In this document: piece after piece, positions 23,281 to 31,617 of the stretch
Layout: each line of letters starts with the position of its first letter
How positions within the stretch are numbered: the first letter of the stretch is position 1
NCBI GenBank assembly: GCA_047975325.1
Contig: JBKEDF010000070.1
Location: forward strand, 1-55,732
DNA from: JBKEDF01 sp047975325
GTDB taxonomy: Bacteria; Pseudomonadota; Alphaproteobacteria; Rhodobacterales; Rhodobacteraceae
Direction: 5' to 3'
Length of the DNA: 55,732 nt
Program-made: the position numbers and the translations under genes
The notes under the pieces: generated by a model
Told to the model about the DNA's origin: nothing
Seen by the model: the letters and a program-made list of their open reading frames with translations, nothing else
Database searches by the model: none

Positions 23281-23967
23281 ATGTTTGCCGCCAGACCCTT
23301 GTTGGCCCTGTTTGCCCTTGCCGCCTGTGCGCCTCCGATCCCCGATAGCGGGGCGGGCGTGGGATACGGCTATCCTGACTATACGGGCCAGCAACAGTTA
23401 CAGGGCCTTGATGCACCGCCTGTAGATAGCGGTTTTTCAACCGAACGGATCGGTGCTGCGATAGACAATTCCGTTGCAGGTGGTTCTCCGACGGGGCAGC
23501 TTGTGACGCCGGGCACCCGGCCGCGTGGCAACGCACCCGGCAATATCCGCGCGGAATCGGGTGAATTGCGGCTTTCGAGTGGCGGGATTTCCGATGAACA
23601 GAATTTCGATGCGGTTTCCGCGCGTGAAACCATCGAAAGTGATGCCCAGAGGATTGCGCAGAACCGGGCGCAATATCAGGTGATCACACCCACTGTCTTG
23701 CCCCAGCGCAGCGGGGAAAGCCGCCCCAATATCGTTCAGTTTGCCCTTGCCACCAGTCATGGGCCGGGGACGCAGCTTTATCGTCGGGGGGGGCTGTTTA
23801 CGCGCGATGTGAATGCCGCCTGCGCAAAATTCGCCTCGCCGGATCTGGCACAGGAAGAATTTCTGGTGCGGGGAGGGCCGGAGCGCGACCGGCTTGGCGT
23901 GGATCCGGATGGTGACGGGTTCGCCTGCGGATGGGATCCGCGCCCCTTCCGTGCGGCACGTCAATAA
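23281..23967 (+). CDS. Putative lipoprotein with excalibur-like calcium motif
   Basis: This 228-aa protein has a lipoprotein signal (hydrophobic stretch, lipobox LAAC with Cys16), a low-complexity Gly/Asn/Gln-rich middle, and a C-terminal excalibur-type motif, DPDGDGFACGWDP (about 211-223), preceded by the expected Cys in NAACAKF. Excalibur motifs resemble EF-hand calcium loops and occur in cell surface proteins. A role at the envelope is inferred; the family is common in Rhodobacteraceae and uncharacterised. It follows gatA by 39 nt and is directly joined to an amidase gene, which supports a cell wall role. Confidence 0.78.
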   Translation: MFAARPLLALFALAACAPPIPDSGAGVGYGYPDYTGQQQLQGLDAPPVDSGFSTERIGAAIDNSVAGGSPTGQLVTPGTRPRGNAPGNIRAESGELRLSSGGISDEQNFDAVSARETIESDAQRIAQNRAQYQVITPTVLPQRSGESRPNIVQFALATSHGPGTQLYRRGGLFTRDVNAACAKFASPDLAQEEFLVRGGPERDRLGVDPDGDGFACGWDPRPFRAARQ

Positions 23968-23968
23968 C

Positions 23969-24637
23969 GTGCGATCCCCGAATCATGGGCCCAGGCGCGA
24001 CGGGTTGCTGCCGGAGCTTGTGGTGATCCATTTTACCGCCATGGATAGCCTTGCGGCAGCGCGCCGGCGGCTTTGTGATCCTGCCGCGGAAGTATCGGCG
24101 CATTATCTGATCGGTCATGACGGCACAACGGAACTGCTGGTTCCGGAGGAGCATCGCGCCTGGCATGCCGGGGCAGGGCAATGGGCCGGGCGGGGTGATG
24201 TCAATTCACGGTCGATCGGAATTGAACTTGGCAATTGCGGTCTTGAACCTTTTCCCGAAGCGCAGATGGCCGCACTGGAACGGTTGCTGCCGGGGATTAT
24301 GGCACGATGGAAGATCCCGGCGCATGGGGTGATCGGTCATTCGGATATGGCGCCGGGCAGGAAAGCCGACCCGGGGGGGCGGTTTGACTGGCGACGCCTG
24401 GCATTGGGGGGGCTTTCCGTTTGGCCCATGCGGGCGGTGGCCGTAGCTGACAGGGATGCTTTTCGTCGTGATGCACAGGCCTTCGGATATCCGGATGTGA
24501 CGGATGATCTGCTTCTATCAGCCTTCCGTTTGCGTTTCGCACCCTGGCGGAGAGGGGCCTTGACGGGGGATGATTGTGCCGAAGCCGCCGATCTTGCGCG
24601 CCGCTTCGCGGTTGACGCGGGAACGATCCGCGCGTAG
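23969..24637 (+). CDS. N-acetylmuramoyl-L-alanine amidase (AmpD-like, Amidase_2)
   Basis: This 222-aa zinc amidase of the AmpD group cleaves the bond between MurNAc and the stem peptide. Zinc ligands are in LVVIHFTAM and in GHSDMAPGRKADPG; the YLIGHDGTTELLV, AWHAGAGQWAG and NSRSIGIELGN segments are typical. No signal peptide is visible, so it may act on recycled muropeptides in the cytoplasm. GTG 23969 is chosen: it follows the lipoprotein stop by one base and gives the common opening VRSPNHGPRRDGL. GTG 23951 is the alternative. rnpB begins about 10 nt downstream. Confidence 0.88.
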   Translation: MRSPNHGPRRDGLLPELVVIHFTAMDSLAAARRRLCDPAAEVSAHYLIGHDGTTELLVPEEHRAWHAGAGQWAGRGDVNSRSIGIELGNCGLEPFPEAQMAALERLLPGIMARWKIPAHGVIGHSDMAPGRKADPGGRFDWRRLALGGLSVWPMRAVAVADRDAFRRDAQAFGYPDVTDDLLLSAFRLRFAPWRRGALTGDDCAEAADLARRFAVDAGTIRA

Positions 24638-24640
24638 GGC
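24612..24640 (+). promoter_or_regulatory. Candidate promoter of rnpB
   Basis: TTGACG (24612-24617), a 17-bp spacer and TAGGGC (24635-24640) lie so that transcription would start about 24647-24648, exactly where the outer helix P1 of the RNase P RNA begins. The -35 box is inside the end of the amidase gene. The -10 box is weak. Confidence 0.5.
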
Positions 24641-24647
24641 TGGCGCC

Positions 24648-25062
24648 GCGCGGAGGGCTGGATGGCTGCGGCTACGCCAAGGGTCCCGTTTGGGAAACCG
24701 GGCGCGGACGAGGAAAGTCCGGACTCCATGAAGCAAGGGTGCCGGGTAACACCCGGCCGGGGCAACCCGAGGGAAAGCGCCACAGAGAACAGACAGCCCT
24801 CAATTCGGGGGTGATGGTGAAACGGTGGGGTAAGAGCCCACCGCGGCCCGGGCAACCGGGACGGCATGGCAAGCCCCACCCGGAGCAATGCCGAATAGGG
24901 GCCTCACGCGGGCCGGGCCTTCGGGTTTCGGAACCGCAGGGACGCTTCAGCCCAGGGGCCCGGGTTGGCAGCTTGACCGCCCCGGTGACGGAAGCGGCAG
25001 AAGAATGGTCATCCAGGGGGTGTGAACTCCCGGACAGAATCCGGCTTACAGGCTCTCCGCGC
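24648..25062 (+). ncRNA. rnpB: RNase P RNA (class A)
   Basis: This is the catalytic RNA of RNase P, which trims tRNA 5' leaders. The universal signature CGAGGAAAGTCCGGACTCC (24708-24726) and the 3' partner ACAGAATCCGGCTTACAGG (25034-25052) are present. Other typical bits are GAGGGAAAGCGCCACAGAGA and GGTAAGAGCCCACCG. The ends were set by helix P1, GCGCGGAG (24648-24655) pairing with CTCCGCGC (25055-25062). The length of about 415 nt fits alphaproteobacteria. It lies between an amidase gene and maeB. No protein frame in this region is real. Confidence 0.96.
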
Positions 25063-25132
25063 ATCTTCATGGCCTGACCGTTTTGTCTGATCGGACCAGC
25101 CGCACGCGACCTGCCAATCCTGTGCAGCGGTT

Positions 25133-25174
25133 GTCAGGGCGTTCGTTTTTCGGGGTGTATGCGAACGTCCTGAC
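25133..25174. promoter_or_regulatory. 13-bp stem inverted repeat between rnpB and maeB
   Basis: Left arm 25133-25145 (GTCAGGGCGTTCG) and right arm 25162-25174 (CGAACGTCCTGAC) pair over 13 positions with one G-U, around a 16-nt loop. No T run follows on either strand, so it is not a standard terminator. It is just upstream of a possible -35 box (TTGCAC 25185-25190) for maeB, so it may be an operator or an upstream hairpin. Confidence 0.6.
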
Positions 25175-25238
25175 GGGGTCGGGCTTGCACCTGCCCCGCG
25201 GTCGTTTAAGACTGAACAATCTAGGCAGGGAGAAATCA

Positions 25239-27518
25239 ATGACTGATGCAAAATCAGATGGCGCACGGCATCCGGCGCTGGATTACCATGAGTTTCCGAA
25301 AGCGGGTAAACTGGAAATTCGCGCGACCAAGCCGCTTGCCAACGGGCGCGATCTGAGCCTTGCCTATTCGCCCGGCGTGGCCGAGGCCTGCCTTGAAATC
25401 AAGGAAGATCCGGCGAATGCCAGCCGCTATACATCGCGCGGGAATCTGGTTGCGGTGGTTTCCAATGGCTCGGCAGTGCTGGGGCTGGGTAATATCGGGG
25501 CGCTGGCCTCCAAGCCAGTGATGGAGGGCAAGGCCGTCCTGTTCAAGAAATTTGCCAAGATCGATTGTTTCGATATCGAGGTGGACCAGACCGATCCGGA
25601 AAAGCTGGCCGATATCGTCTGTGCGCTGGAGCCGACCTTTGGTGCAATCAATCTTGAAGATATCAAGGCGCCGGATTGTTTCATCGTCGAGCGGCTTTGC
25701 CGGGAGCGGATGAATATTCCCGTGTTTCACGATGACCAGCATGGCACGGCCATCGTGGTCGGTGCCGCAGCCACCAATGCGCTGCATGTGGCGGGCAAGA
25801 AATTTGATGAAATCAAGGTGGTTTCCACCGGCGGTGGCGCTGCGGGGATTGCCTGCCTGAATATGTTGCTGAAACTGGGTGTGAAGCGCGAAAACGTCTG
25901 GCTTTGCGATATCCACGGCCTGGTTCATGAAGGCCGCGAGGTGGATATGAACCCTCTCAAGGCCGAATTCGCGCAAAAGACCGATCTGCGCCGGCTTGAA
26001 GAGGTGATCGAGGGGGCGGATCTGTTTCTGGGCTTGTCCGGGCCGGGCGTGTTGAAGCCCGAAATGGTCGCGCGGATGGCAAAACAGCCGATTATCTTTG
26101 CGCTGGCCAATCCCACCCCCGAAATCCTGCCCGAGGTCGTGCGGGAGGTGGCGCCGGATGCCATTATTGCCACCGGGCGCAGCGATTATCCCAACCAGGT
26201 TAACAATGTATTGTGTTTTCCGTTCATCTTTCGCGGCGCGCTGGATGTGGGTGCGACCCAGATCAACGATGCGATGGAACTGGCCTGTATCGAAGGGATC
26301 GCGGCCTTGGCACGGGCCACGACCAGCGCGGAGGCCGCCGCCGCCTATCAGGGGGAAAAGTTGAGCTTCGGTGCAGAATACCTGATCCCGAAACCCTTTG
26401 ATCCGAGATTGATCGGTGTGGTGGCGACGGCGGTTGCAAAGGCCGCAATCGAAACCGGGGTGGCAATGCGGCCGATTGACGATCTGGAGGTCTATAAACG
26501 GCGGCTTGATGGTTCGGTCTTCCGTTCCGCCCTGATCATGCGGCCGGTCTTTCAGGCGGCAGCGATGCTGGAACGACGGATCGTTTTTGCCGAGGGTGAA
26601 AATGAACGCGTCCTGCGTGCGGCCAATGCGATGATTGAGGAAACCACGGACAAGCCGATCCTGATAGGTCGTCCGGAAGTGGTGGCAAACCGCTGTGAAC
26701 GGGCGGGTCTTCCGATCCGGCCGGGACAGGATTTTGAAATCGTGAATCCCGAAAATGACCCGCGCTATCGCGATTATTGGGAAACATATCACGAATTGAT
26801 GGCCCGGCGCGGGGTTACGCCGGATACGGCCCGCGCGGTGATGCGCACCAATACCACGGCCATCGCTGCCGTGATGGTGCAGCGCGGTGAGGCGGATAGC
26901 ATGATCTGCGGCACATTCGGCCAATATCTGTGGCATCTGAACTATATCCGTCAGATCCTCGCGCAGGACGGTCTGCATCCGGTCGGGGCGCTGAGCCTGA
27001 TGATCCTGGAGGATGGCCCGCTTTTCGTGGCCGATACGCATGTCCATTCCGACCCGACCCCGGAACAGATCATGGAAGTCACGATCGGCGCGGCGCGGCA
27101 TGTTCGGCGCTTTGGTGTCACACCGAAAATCGCGCTTTGTTCGTCTTCCCAGTTTGGCAACCTCGAAAATGACAGCGGCAGGCGGATGCGCCGGGCGATG
27201 GAACTGCTGGATGAACAGCAACCCGATTTTGCCTATGAAGGGGAGATGCATGTGGATTCGGCGCTCGATCAGATGCTTCGCGACCATATTTTCCCGGGCA
27301 GCCGTTTTGACGGGGCGGCCAATGTGCTGATCTTCGGCAATGTCGATACCGCCTCCGGTGTCCGTAATATCCTGAAAATGAAGGGGGGCGGACTGGAGGT
27401 CGGCCCGATTCTGATGGGGATGGGCAACAGGGCGCATATTGTGACATCGTCGATTACCGCAAGGGGCTTGTTGAACATGTCCGCCTTGGCAGGGACCTCC
27501 GTTGCGCATTATGGATGA
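25239..27518 (+). CDS. maeB: NADP-dependent malic enzyme (MaeB type, with PTA-like domain)
   Basis: This 759-aa enzyme makes pyruvate, CO2 and NADPH from malate. The malic enzyme part (about 1-420) shows SLAYSPGVAEACLEI, FHDDQHGTAIVV and the Rossmann motif STGGGAAGIACLNM; the C-terminal part (about 430-759) resembles phosphotransacetylase and is considered regulatory, responding to acetyl-CoA. The long length is typical of this class. ATG 25239 is preceded by GCAGGGAG; readings from farther upstream are not conserved. With acs downstream in the window it fits acetate and C4 metabolism. Confidence 0.96.
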   Translation: MTDAKSDGARHPALDYHEFPKAGKLEIRATKPLANGRDLSLAYSPGVAEACLEIKEDPANASRYTSRGNLVAVVSNGSAVLGLGNIGALASKPVMEGKAVLFKKFAKIDCFDIEVDQTDPEKLADIVCALEPTFGAINLEDIKAPDCFIVERLCRERMNIPVFHDDQHGTAIVVGAAATNALHVAGKKFDEIKVVSTGGGAAGIACLNMLLKLGVKRENVWLCDIHGLVHEGREVDMNPLKAEFAQKTDLRRLEEVIEGADLFLGLSGPGVLKPEMVARMAKQPIIFALANPTPEILPEVVREVAPDAIIATGRSDYPNQVNNVLCFPFIFRGALDVGATQINDAMELACIEGIAALARATTSAEAAAAYQGEKLSFGAEYLIPKPFDPRLIGVVATAVAKAAIETGVAMRPIDDLEVYKRRLDGSVFRSALIMRPVFQAAAMLERRIVFAEGENERVLRAANAMIEETTDKPILIGRPEVVANRCERAGLPIRPGQDFEIVNPENDPRYRDYWETYHELMARRGVTPDTARAVMRTNTTAIAAVMVQRGEADSMICGTFGQYLWHLNYIRQILAQDGLHPVGALSLMILEDGPLFVADTHVHSDPTPEQIMEVTIGAARHVRRFGVTPKIALCSSSQFGNLENDSGRRMRRAMELLDEQQPDFAYEGEMHVDSALDQMLRDHIFPGSRFDGAANVLIFGNVDTASGVRNILKMKGGGLEVGPILMGMGNRAHIVTSSITARGLLNMSALAGTSVAHYG

Positions 27519-27611
27519 TGCATCCCGGGCCGATCATGCCGCAGGCTGACCCGGTATTCCGAATTATGATTGCTGCCTGCGGGCAGGCCAGGGACAGAAG
27601 GAATATCCGTA

Positions 27612-28082
27612 TTGGCCGTACATGACTATGGAACGATAATTCGCTGGACGGGAAACCGGGGCGAGGGGACGGCGCATTACCGCAGCTATGATCGGCATTG
27701 GGATGTTGCGGTGCCGGGAAAGCAGGTTATCCATTGTTCCAATGATCCGCTGCTGGGGGGCGATCCGGGGAAGATGAACCCTGAAGATCTGCTTCTGTCG
27801 GCGCTTTCGGCCTGTCATATGCTTTGGTATCTCCACTACGCTTCCGAAGCGGGTGTCGTCGTCATAGGCTATGAGGATAACCCGACCGGACAAGGCGAGG
27901 TTGAACCCGGCGGTGCGGGGCGTTTCCTTTCGGTAACGCTGCGGCCCGATATTACCGTTGTGCCGGGAACGGATCTGGCATTGGCCGAAGCGCTTCATGC
28001 CCGTATCCCCGAGGTCTGCTTTATCGCGCGTTCGGTATGCTTCCCGGTTCATCATGAGCCGGTTTTCCATATTGCCGAATAG
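27612..28082 (+). CDS. OsmC family protein (probable peroxide-related)
   Basis: This 156-aa OsmC/Ohr-like protein matches the family, which reduces organic hydroperoxides using two cysteines. It has TIIRWTGNRGEGT at the start, the LLSALSACHMLWYLHYA helix with a Cys at about 68 and a second Cys region (PEVCFIARSVCFPV) at about 136-143. The usual resolving CP motif is altered to CFP, so activity is uncertain. No ATG or GTG precedes the domain in frame; TTG 27612 with AGAAGGA 9 nt upstream is the best start. It follows maeB by 93 nt. Confidence 0.82.
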   Translation: MAVHDYGTIIRWTGNRGEGTAHYRSYDRHWDVAVPGKQVIHCSNDPLLGGDPGKMNPEDLLLSALSACHMLWYLHYASEAGVVVIGYEDNPTGQGEVEPGGAGRFLSVTLRPDITVVPGTDLALAEALHARIPEVCFIARSVCFPVHHEPVFHIAE

Positions 28083-28502
28083 GGATCAGATTGTCGTGAC
28101 CGGTTGTTTGCACAATATGCCGTTTTGATGATCGGGGATAGGATGATGGCAGATTCTGATTCGCGGCCCGGATAAAATTCGTGAACGGCGGCTGGGCATA
28201 GTCACAGACTTTCCAAAAACTTCAATGACTTTAGGGAAAACTGAATATCTTCATTTCGAAAAGGCGGCTTTAGCCCCTATAATAGGGCTAGAAAGCGCGA
28301 ATCATTTGGTCATTTGTTGTGAAATTTCAAAGATAGGATTCAGAGAAAGCACTTAAAACCTACGGGAGCACCAGCTGCGAAATACCTATACCGTCCTCTT
28401 CCGCACCGGGCGCTCCCGCCATACTCGTCACAAGTGAACATCGCTTATATACGCCTCTTACCGAGGCGTGTAAACGATGATTACTTTTCATCCAATTAGA
28501 GA
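28083..28502. other. 420-nt intergenic region with palindromes before the TetR gene
   Basis: No supported gene. The middle (28200-28350) is AT-rich. A palindrome with one extra base, TAGCCCcTATaATAGGGCTA (28271-28290), contains TATAAT and could be a -10 box, but no good -35 stands before it. A 7-bp repeat CGGGAGC/GCTCCCG (28363-28369 and 28412-28418) with a 42-nt interior may be a folded RNA. The TetR operator candidate is at 28448-28472. Confidence 0.45.
28448..28472. promoter_or_regulatory. Candidate TetR operator
   Basis: An inverted repeat with 10-bp arms and one mismatch, TATACGCCTC (28448-28457) and GAGGCGTGTA (28463-28472), with a 5-bp centre, lies 30 bp upstream of the regulator's start codon. 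Size and symmetry suit a TetR dimer, suggesting autoregulation. Confidence 0.6.
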
Positions 28503-29111
28503 ATGTCTGATAAGAGCGCGCATCATCATGGCAACCTGAGGCAGGCCTTGCTGGACCGGGCAATGGAGGCCGCCCGACAGGGTACGATTGAGGAATTGTC
28601 CCTGCGCCAGGTTTCGCGGGAACTGGGTGTTTCTGCCGGTGCGGCCTATCGTCATTTTGACAGCAAGGAAAGCTTGCTGCGTGAGGTTGCCGCGCTGGGG
28701 TTTGACAAGATGGCGGCAGCCTTTGAGGCGGCGATGCCGTTTGACACCACGCCCCGTGATTCCGCCGAAGCGGTGTTGCGTTTCGCCCGGCTGGGGCAGG
28801 CCTATGTTGTTTTCGCGCGGGAAAACTACGGGCTTTGGCGCCTCATGTTCGGTCCTACGGGTGTTCCAATGGCCGAAACCACGCATCGGGGGGCGAATAC
28901 CTATCTCTGGCTGCAGAAAACGATACAGGAGCTGTATGATACAGACCTGTTGAGGCGGGAACCCAACCACGATGATGAGATGCTGCTGTGGTCCATGGTC
29001 CATGGAATGGCGGACTTGTCCGTTTCCCCGACATTGATCCACCCGATGGATGAGGCAATGATGTTCAGGCTGTGTTCACGGGTCTTGCGGGGCTTCCTGG
29101 CAGCCGCGTGA
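28503..29111 (+). CDS. TetR/AcrR family regulator (WHG-type C-terminal domain)
   Basis: This 202-aa repressor has an N-terminal helix-turn-helix (about 8-55: HGNLRQALLDRAMEAARQ, then LSLRQVSRELGVSAGAAYRHF, then SKESLL). The C-terminal ligand domain carries the FARENYGLWRLMFGPTG segment, typical of the 'WHG' group. Its ligand is not known. No obvious efflux or enzyme gene is adjacent; the upstream neighbour is an OsmC-like gene on the same strand and the downstream one is convergent hrpB. It probably regulates its own promoter and a distant or nearby gene. The ATG at 28503 has only a weak AGAG site. Confidence 0.9.
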   Translation: MSDKSAHHHGNLRQALLDRAMEAARQGTIEELSLRQVSRELGVSAGAAYRHFDSKESLLREVAALGFDKMAAAFEAAMPFDTTPRDSAEAVLRFARLGQAYVVFARENYGLWRLMFGPTGVPMAETTHRGANTYLWLQKTIQELYDTDLLRREPNHDDEMLLWSMVHGMADLSVSPTLIHPMDEAMMFRLCSRVLRGFLAAA

Positions 29112-29147
29112 ACGCGCTGGAAAAGTGCCGGCAGGGGCGGTGTGGCC

Positions 29148-31610
29148 TCACTTCCCCCTGGGTTTGGCACGCAGGGTCGGATCAGCTTCGCGCGGATCCT
29201 CGGGCCAGGGGTGACGGGGGTAACGGCCGCGCATTTCCTTGCGGACATCGGCATAGGAACTGGCCCAGAACCCCGGCAGGTCCATCGTGACCTGTACCGG
29301 TTTCGATCCCGGCGATAACAGCGTGATCCTGAGCGGGAGCGCCTTCGGCCCGATCATGGGATGTTCCGTGACCCCGAAAACTTCCTGCAACCGCAATTCG
29401 ATGGAAGGGTTTTCGCCCGAATAATCGATGGGGATCCGCCTGCCCAGCGGTGTTTCGAAATGGGAGGGTGCCGCATGATCGAGGGCCTGCATCCTGTCCC
29501 AGCCGATATGGGCGCGAAGTGCGTCCCTCAGGTCGAGATTGCGTAAATCCGTTTCGGTTCTGACCCCGGAAAGATAGGGTAATATCCAGTCCTCCGCTGA
29601 GGCCAGGAGCGCCTGATCGGACATGTCTGGCAGATCCATCCCTTCGGACCGGCAAAGAGCAGCGCGGTCGCGGAGCCGTGCCGCGGCTGCGGGCCATGGT
29701 AATCCGATCAGGCGCAACCCCGCCAAGGCGGCCCGGGCAACTGCCTCTACAGGAGGATCGTTCCAGATCCTGTCATCCAGCGCGATTTGGCCAAACCTTT
29801 CCTGTTTTCGCGAAAGGACACGTCCTTCACGCCGATCCCATTCGCAGATATCATGCCAGAGGATCTGATCTGCAAAAACGGCGCGCAGTTCTGCCTCGGA
29901 GATCGGGGCTGCCTGACGAATCCTGGCTTCACGCCGATCGCCGTCCAGATCGGTGGCGACGATCAGGCGATGTCCCGCCAGCGGTGCGTCCGCCTCCAGT
30001 GCCGCGCCCTTGCCGCCGGATAGCAGATAACGGGGCGCGTCACCCTTGCGGCGCAATCCCACGCGGTCCGGATAGGCGAGTGCGGCAAGTTGCCCGATAC
30101 TCAATCCACTTTGGCCGCCCTTGCGGGCCAGTCGTCTGGTTTCCGCGCGAATGCGTTCGACAACGCCGCGATCCACGCCATGGGGATGTTCCGCCTCGAA
30201 TTGCCCCGGATTTTCGACAGCTTTCAGCCGTAGCGCCAGATCCGGGGAGGCACCGCGAATGGGGTCGCGTTCCGACAGGATCGCGGCAAGCATGGCCGCG
30301 CGTTGGCTGCCATTCGCAATGGTCAGCATATGGCCCAGTCGGGGATGCAGCGGAAGTGCCGCGAGGATATGACCATGATCGGTGATCCTGCCTTCCTTCA
30401 GGGCGCCGAGGGTGGTCAGCAGGGTGTTTGCTTCGACCATGGCCCCGGGGTTCGGGGGGGTCAGGAAGGACAAGCCATTGCCTCCGCCCCAGACGGCAAG
30501 CTCAAGTGCCAGCGGGGTCAGGTCGGCCGCCTCGATTTCTGCAGGCGGGTAGGGGGCGAGCGCGCCTTCCTCGCCCCGCGTCCAGAGCCGGTAGCAATAT
30601 CCATGGGCCACCCGTCCGGCACGGCCACGGCGTTGTTCGGCCTCGGCCCTGGTTACCCTTTCCGTGATCAAACGGGACATGCCCGAATTCGGGTCGAACC
30701 GCGCGCGCCGCGCGCGCCCGGCATCCACCACGATGCGAATATCCGGGATGGTCAGTGAGGTTTCGGCAATGGCCGTGGCCAGAACGATCTTGCGACTGTC
30801 TTTTGCGGGACGCAAAGCCGCCTTCTGGGCCGCGAAATTCATGGCGCCGAAAAGCGGATGGAGGGTGCAGCCCGTTGGGAGTTTTCCGTTCAATGCGGCC
30901 CCGGTGCGGCGGATTTCCCCTTCCCCGGGCAAAAAGGCCAGAAGGCCGCCTTCGGGAATGTCTTCCAGCGCCTGCAGGATCAAGGTGGCTATTTCCGCCT
31001 CCAGCCGCGCGCGGGTGGGCAGGGGGCGGTGCAGCCAGCGTGTCTCCACCGGGAAGGCGCGGCCTTCGGCAGTGATCAGGGGCGCGTTCCCCATCAGCGC
31101 GGCGACCGGGGCCGCATCCAGGGTGGCGGACATCGCAAGCAGGATCAGATCCCCGCGCAGCGCCTCCCGTACCTCAAGGGCCAGCGCCAGGCCAAGATCG
31201 GCATTCAGGGAACGTTCGTGAAACTCGTCAAAGAGAATTGCGCCAATACCCTCCAACCCGGGATCGGACTGGATCATCCGGGTCAGGATGCCCTCGGTTA
31301 CCACTTCGATCCGGGTTGCGGGGGAAAGCCTGGTTTCCCCGCGCATGCGATATCCGACGGTTTGCCCGATCTCCTCACCCAGCATCTCTGCCATGCGTTC
31401 GGCCGCGCCCCGCGTTGCGAGGCGACGGGGTTCAAGCATGAGGATCCGCCCTCCGGTCAGCCCGGCCTCCAGAAGGGCAAGCGGCACGCGGGTGGTTTTC
31501 CCCGCGCCGGGGGGGGCCTGAAGGACGGCCATGCGATCCTTGCGCAATGCGGTGATCAGCGCGGGGATGACCTCATCGATGGGCAGGGATATGGGGGCCG
31601 TTTTCGTCAC
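29148..31610 (-). CDS. hrpB: ATP-dependent RNA helicase HrpB
   Basis: This 820-aa DEAH-type helicase is close to E. coli HrpB in size (about 809 aa). Walker A is PPGAGKTT (33-40), the DExH box is DEFH (128-131), motif III is SATLD, and the QRRGRAGRVAHGYCYRLW block marks motif VI. The HrpB-specific C-terminal domain ends with the LPGFWASSYADVRKEMRGRYPRHPWPEDP segment (near 780-810). The biological role in bacteria is poorly known, probably in RNA metabolism. GTG at 31610 is the start, with AAGGG over the stop of the upstream DUF3108 gene, 7 nt away. The two appear to be co-transcribed. Confidence 0.95.
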   Translation of the reverse strand: MTKTAPISLPIDEVIPALITALRKDRMAVLQAPPGAGKTTRVPLALLEAGLTGGRILMLEPRRLATRGAAERMAEMLGEEIGQTVGYRMRGETRLSPATRIEVVTEGILTRMIQSDPGLEGIGAILFDEFHERSLNADLGLALALEVREALRGDLILLAMSATLDAAPVAALMGNAPLITAEGRAFPVETRWLHRPLPTRARLEAEIATLILQALEDIPEGGLLAFLPGEGEIRRTGAALNGKLPTGCTLHPLFGAMNFAAQKAALRPAKDSRKIVLATAIAETSLTIPDIRIVVDAGRARRARFDPNSGMSRLITERVTRAEAEQRRGRAGRVAHGYCYRLWTRGEEGALAPYPPAEIEAADLTPLALELAVWGGGNGLSFLTPPNPGAMVEANTLLTTLGALKEGRITDHGHILAALPLHPRLGHMLTIANGSQRAAMLAAILSERDPIRGASPDLALRLKAVENPGQFEAEHPHGVDRGVVERIRAETRRLARKGGQSGLSIGQLAALAYPDRVGLRRKGDAPRYLLSGGKGAALEADAPLAGHRLIVATDLDGDRREARIRQAAPISEAELRAVFADQILWHDICEWDRREGRVLSRKQERFGQIALDDRIWNDPPVEAVARAALAGLRLIGLPWPAAAARLRDRAALCRSEGMDLPDMSDQALLASAEDWILPYLSGVRTETDLRNLDLRDALRAHIGWDRMQALDHAAPSHFETPLGRRIPIDYSGENPSIELRLQEVFGVTEHPMIGPKALPLRITLLSPGSKPVQVTMDLPGFWASSYADVRKEMRGRYPRHPWPEDPREADPTLRAKPRGK

Positions 31611-31617
31611 GTAGCCC

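Noticed and set aside
25254..27509. 751-codon minus-strand frame across maeB
   Set aside because: Same reason: codon-pattern shadow of maeB, no recognisable family.
28278..28283. TATAAT as a confident promoter
   Set aside because: No acceptable -35 at 16-18 bp upstream; it also forms the centre of a palindrome.
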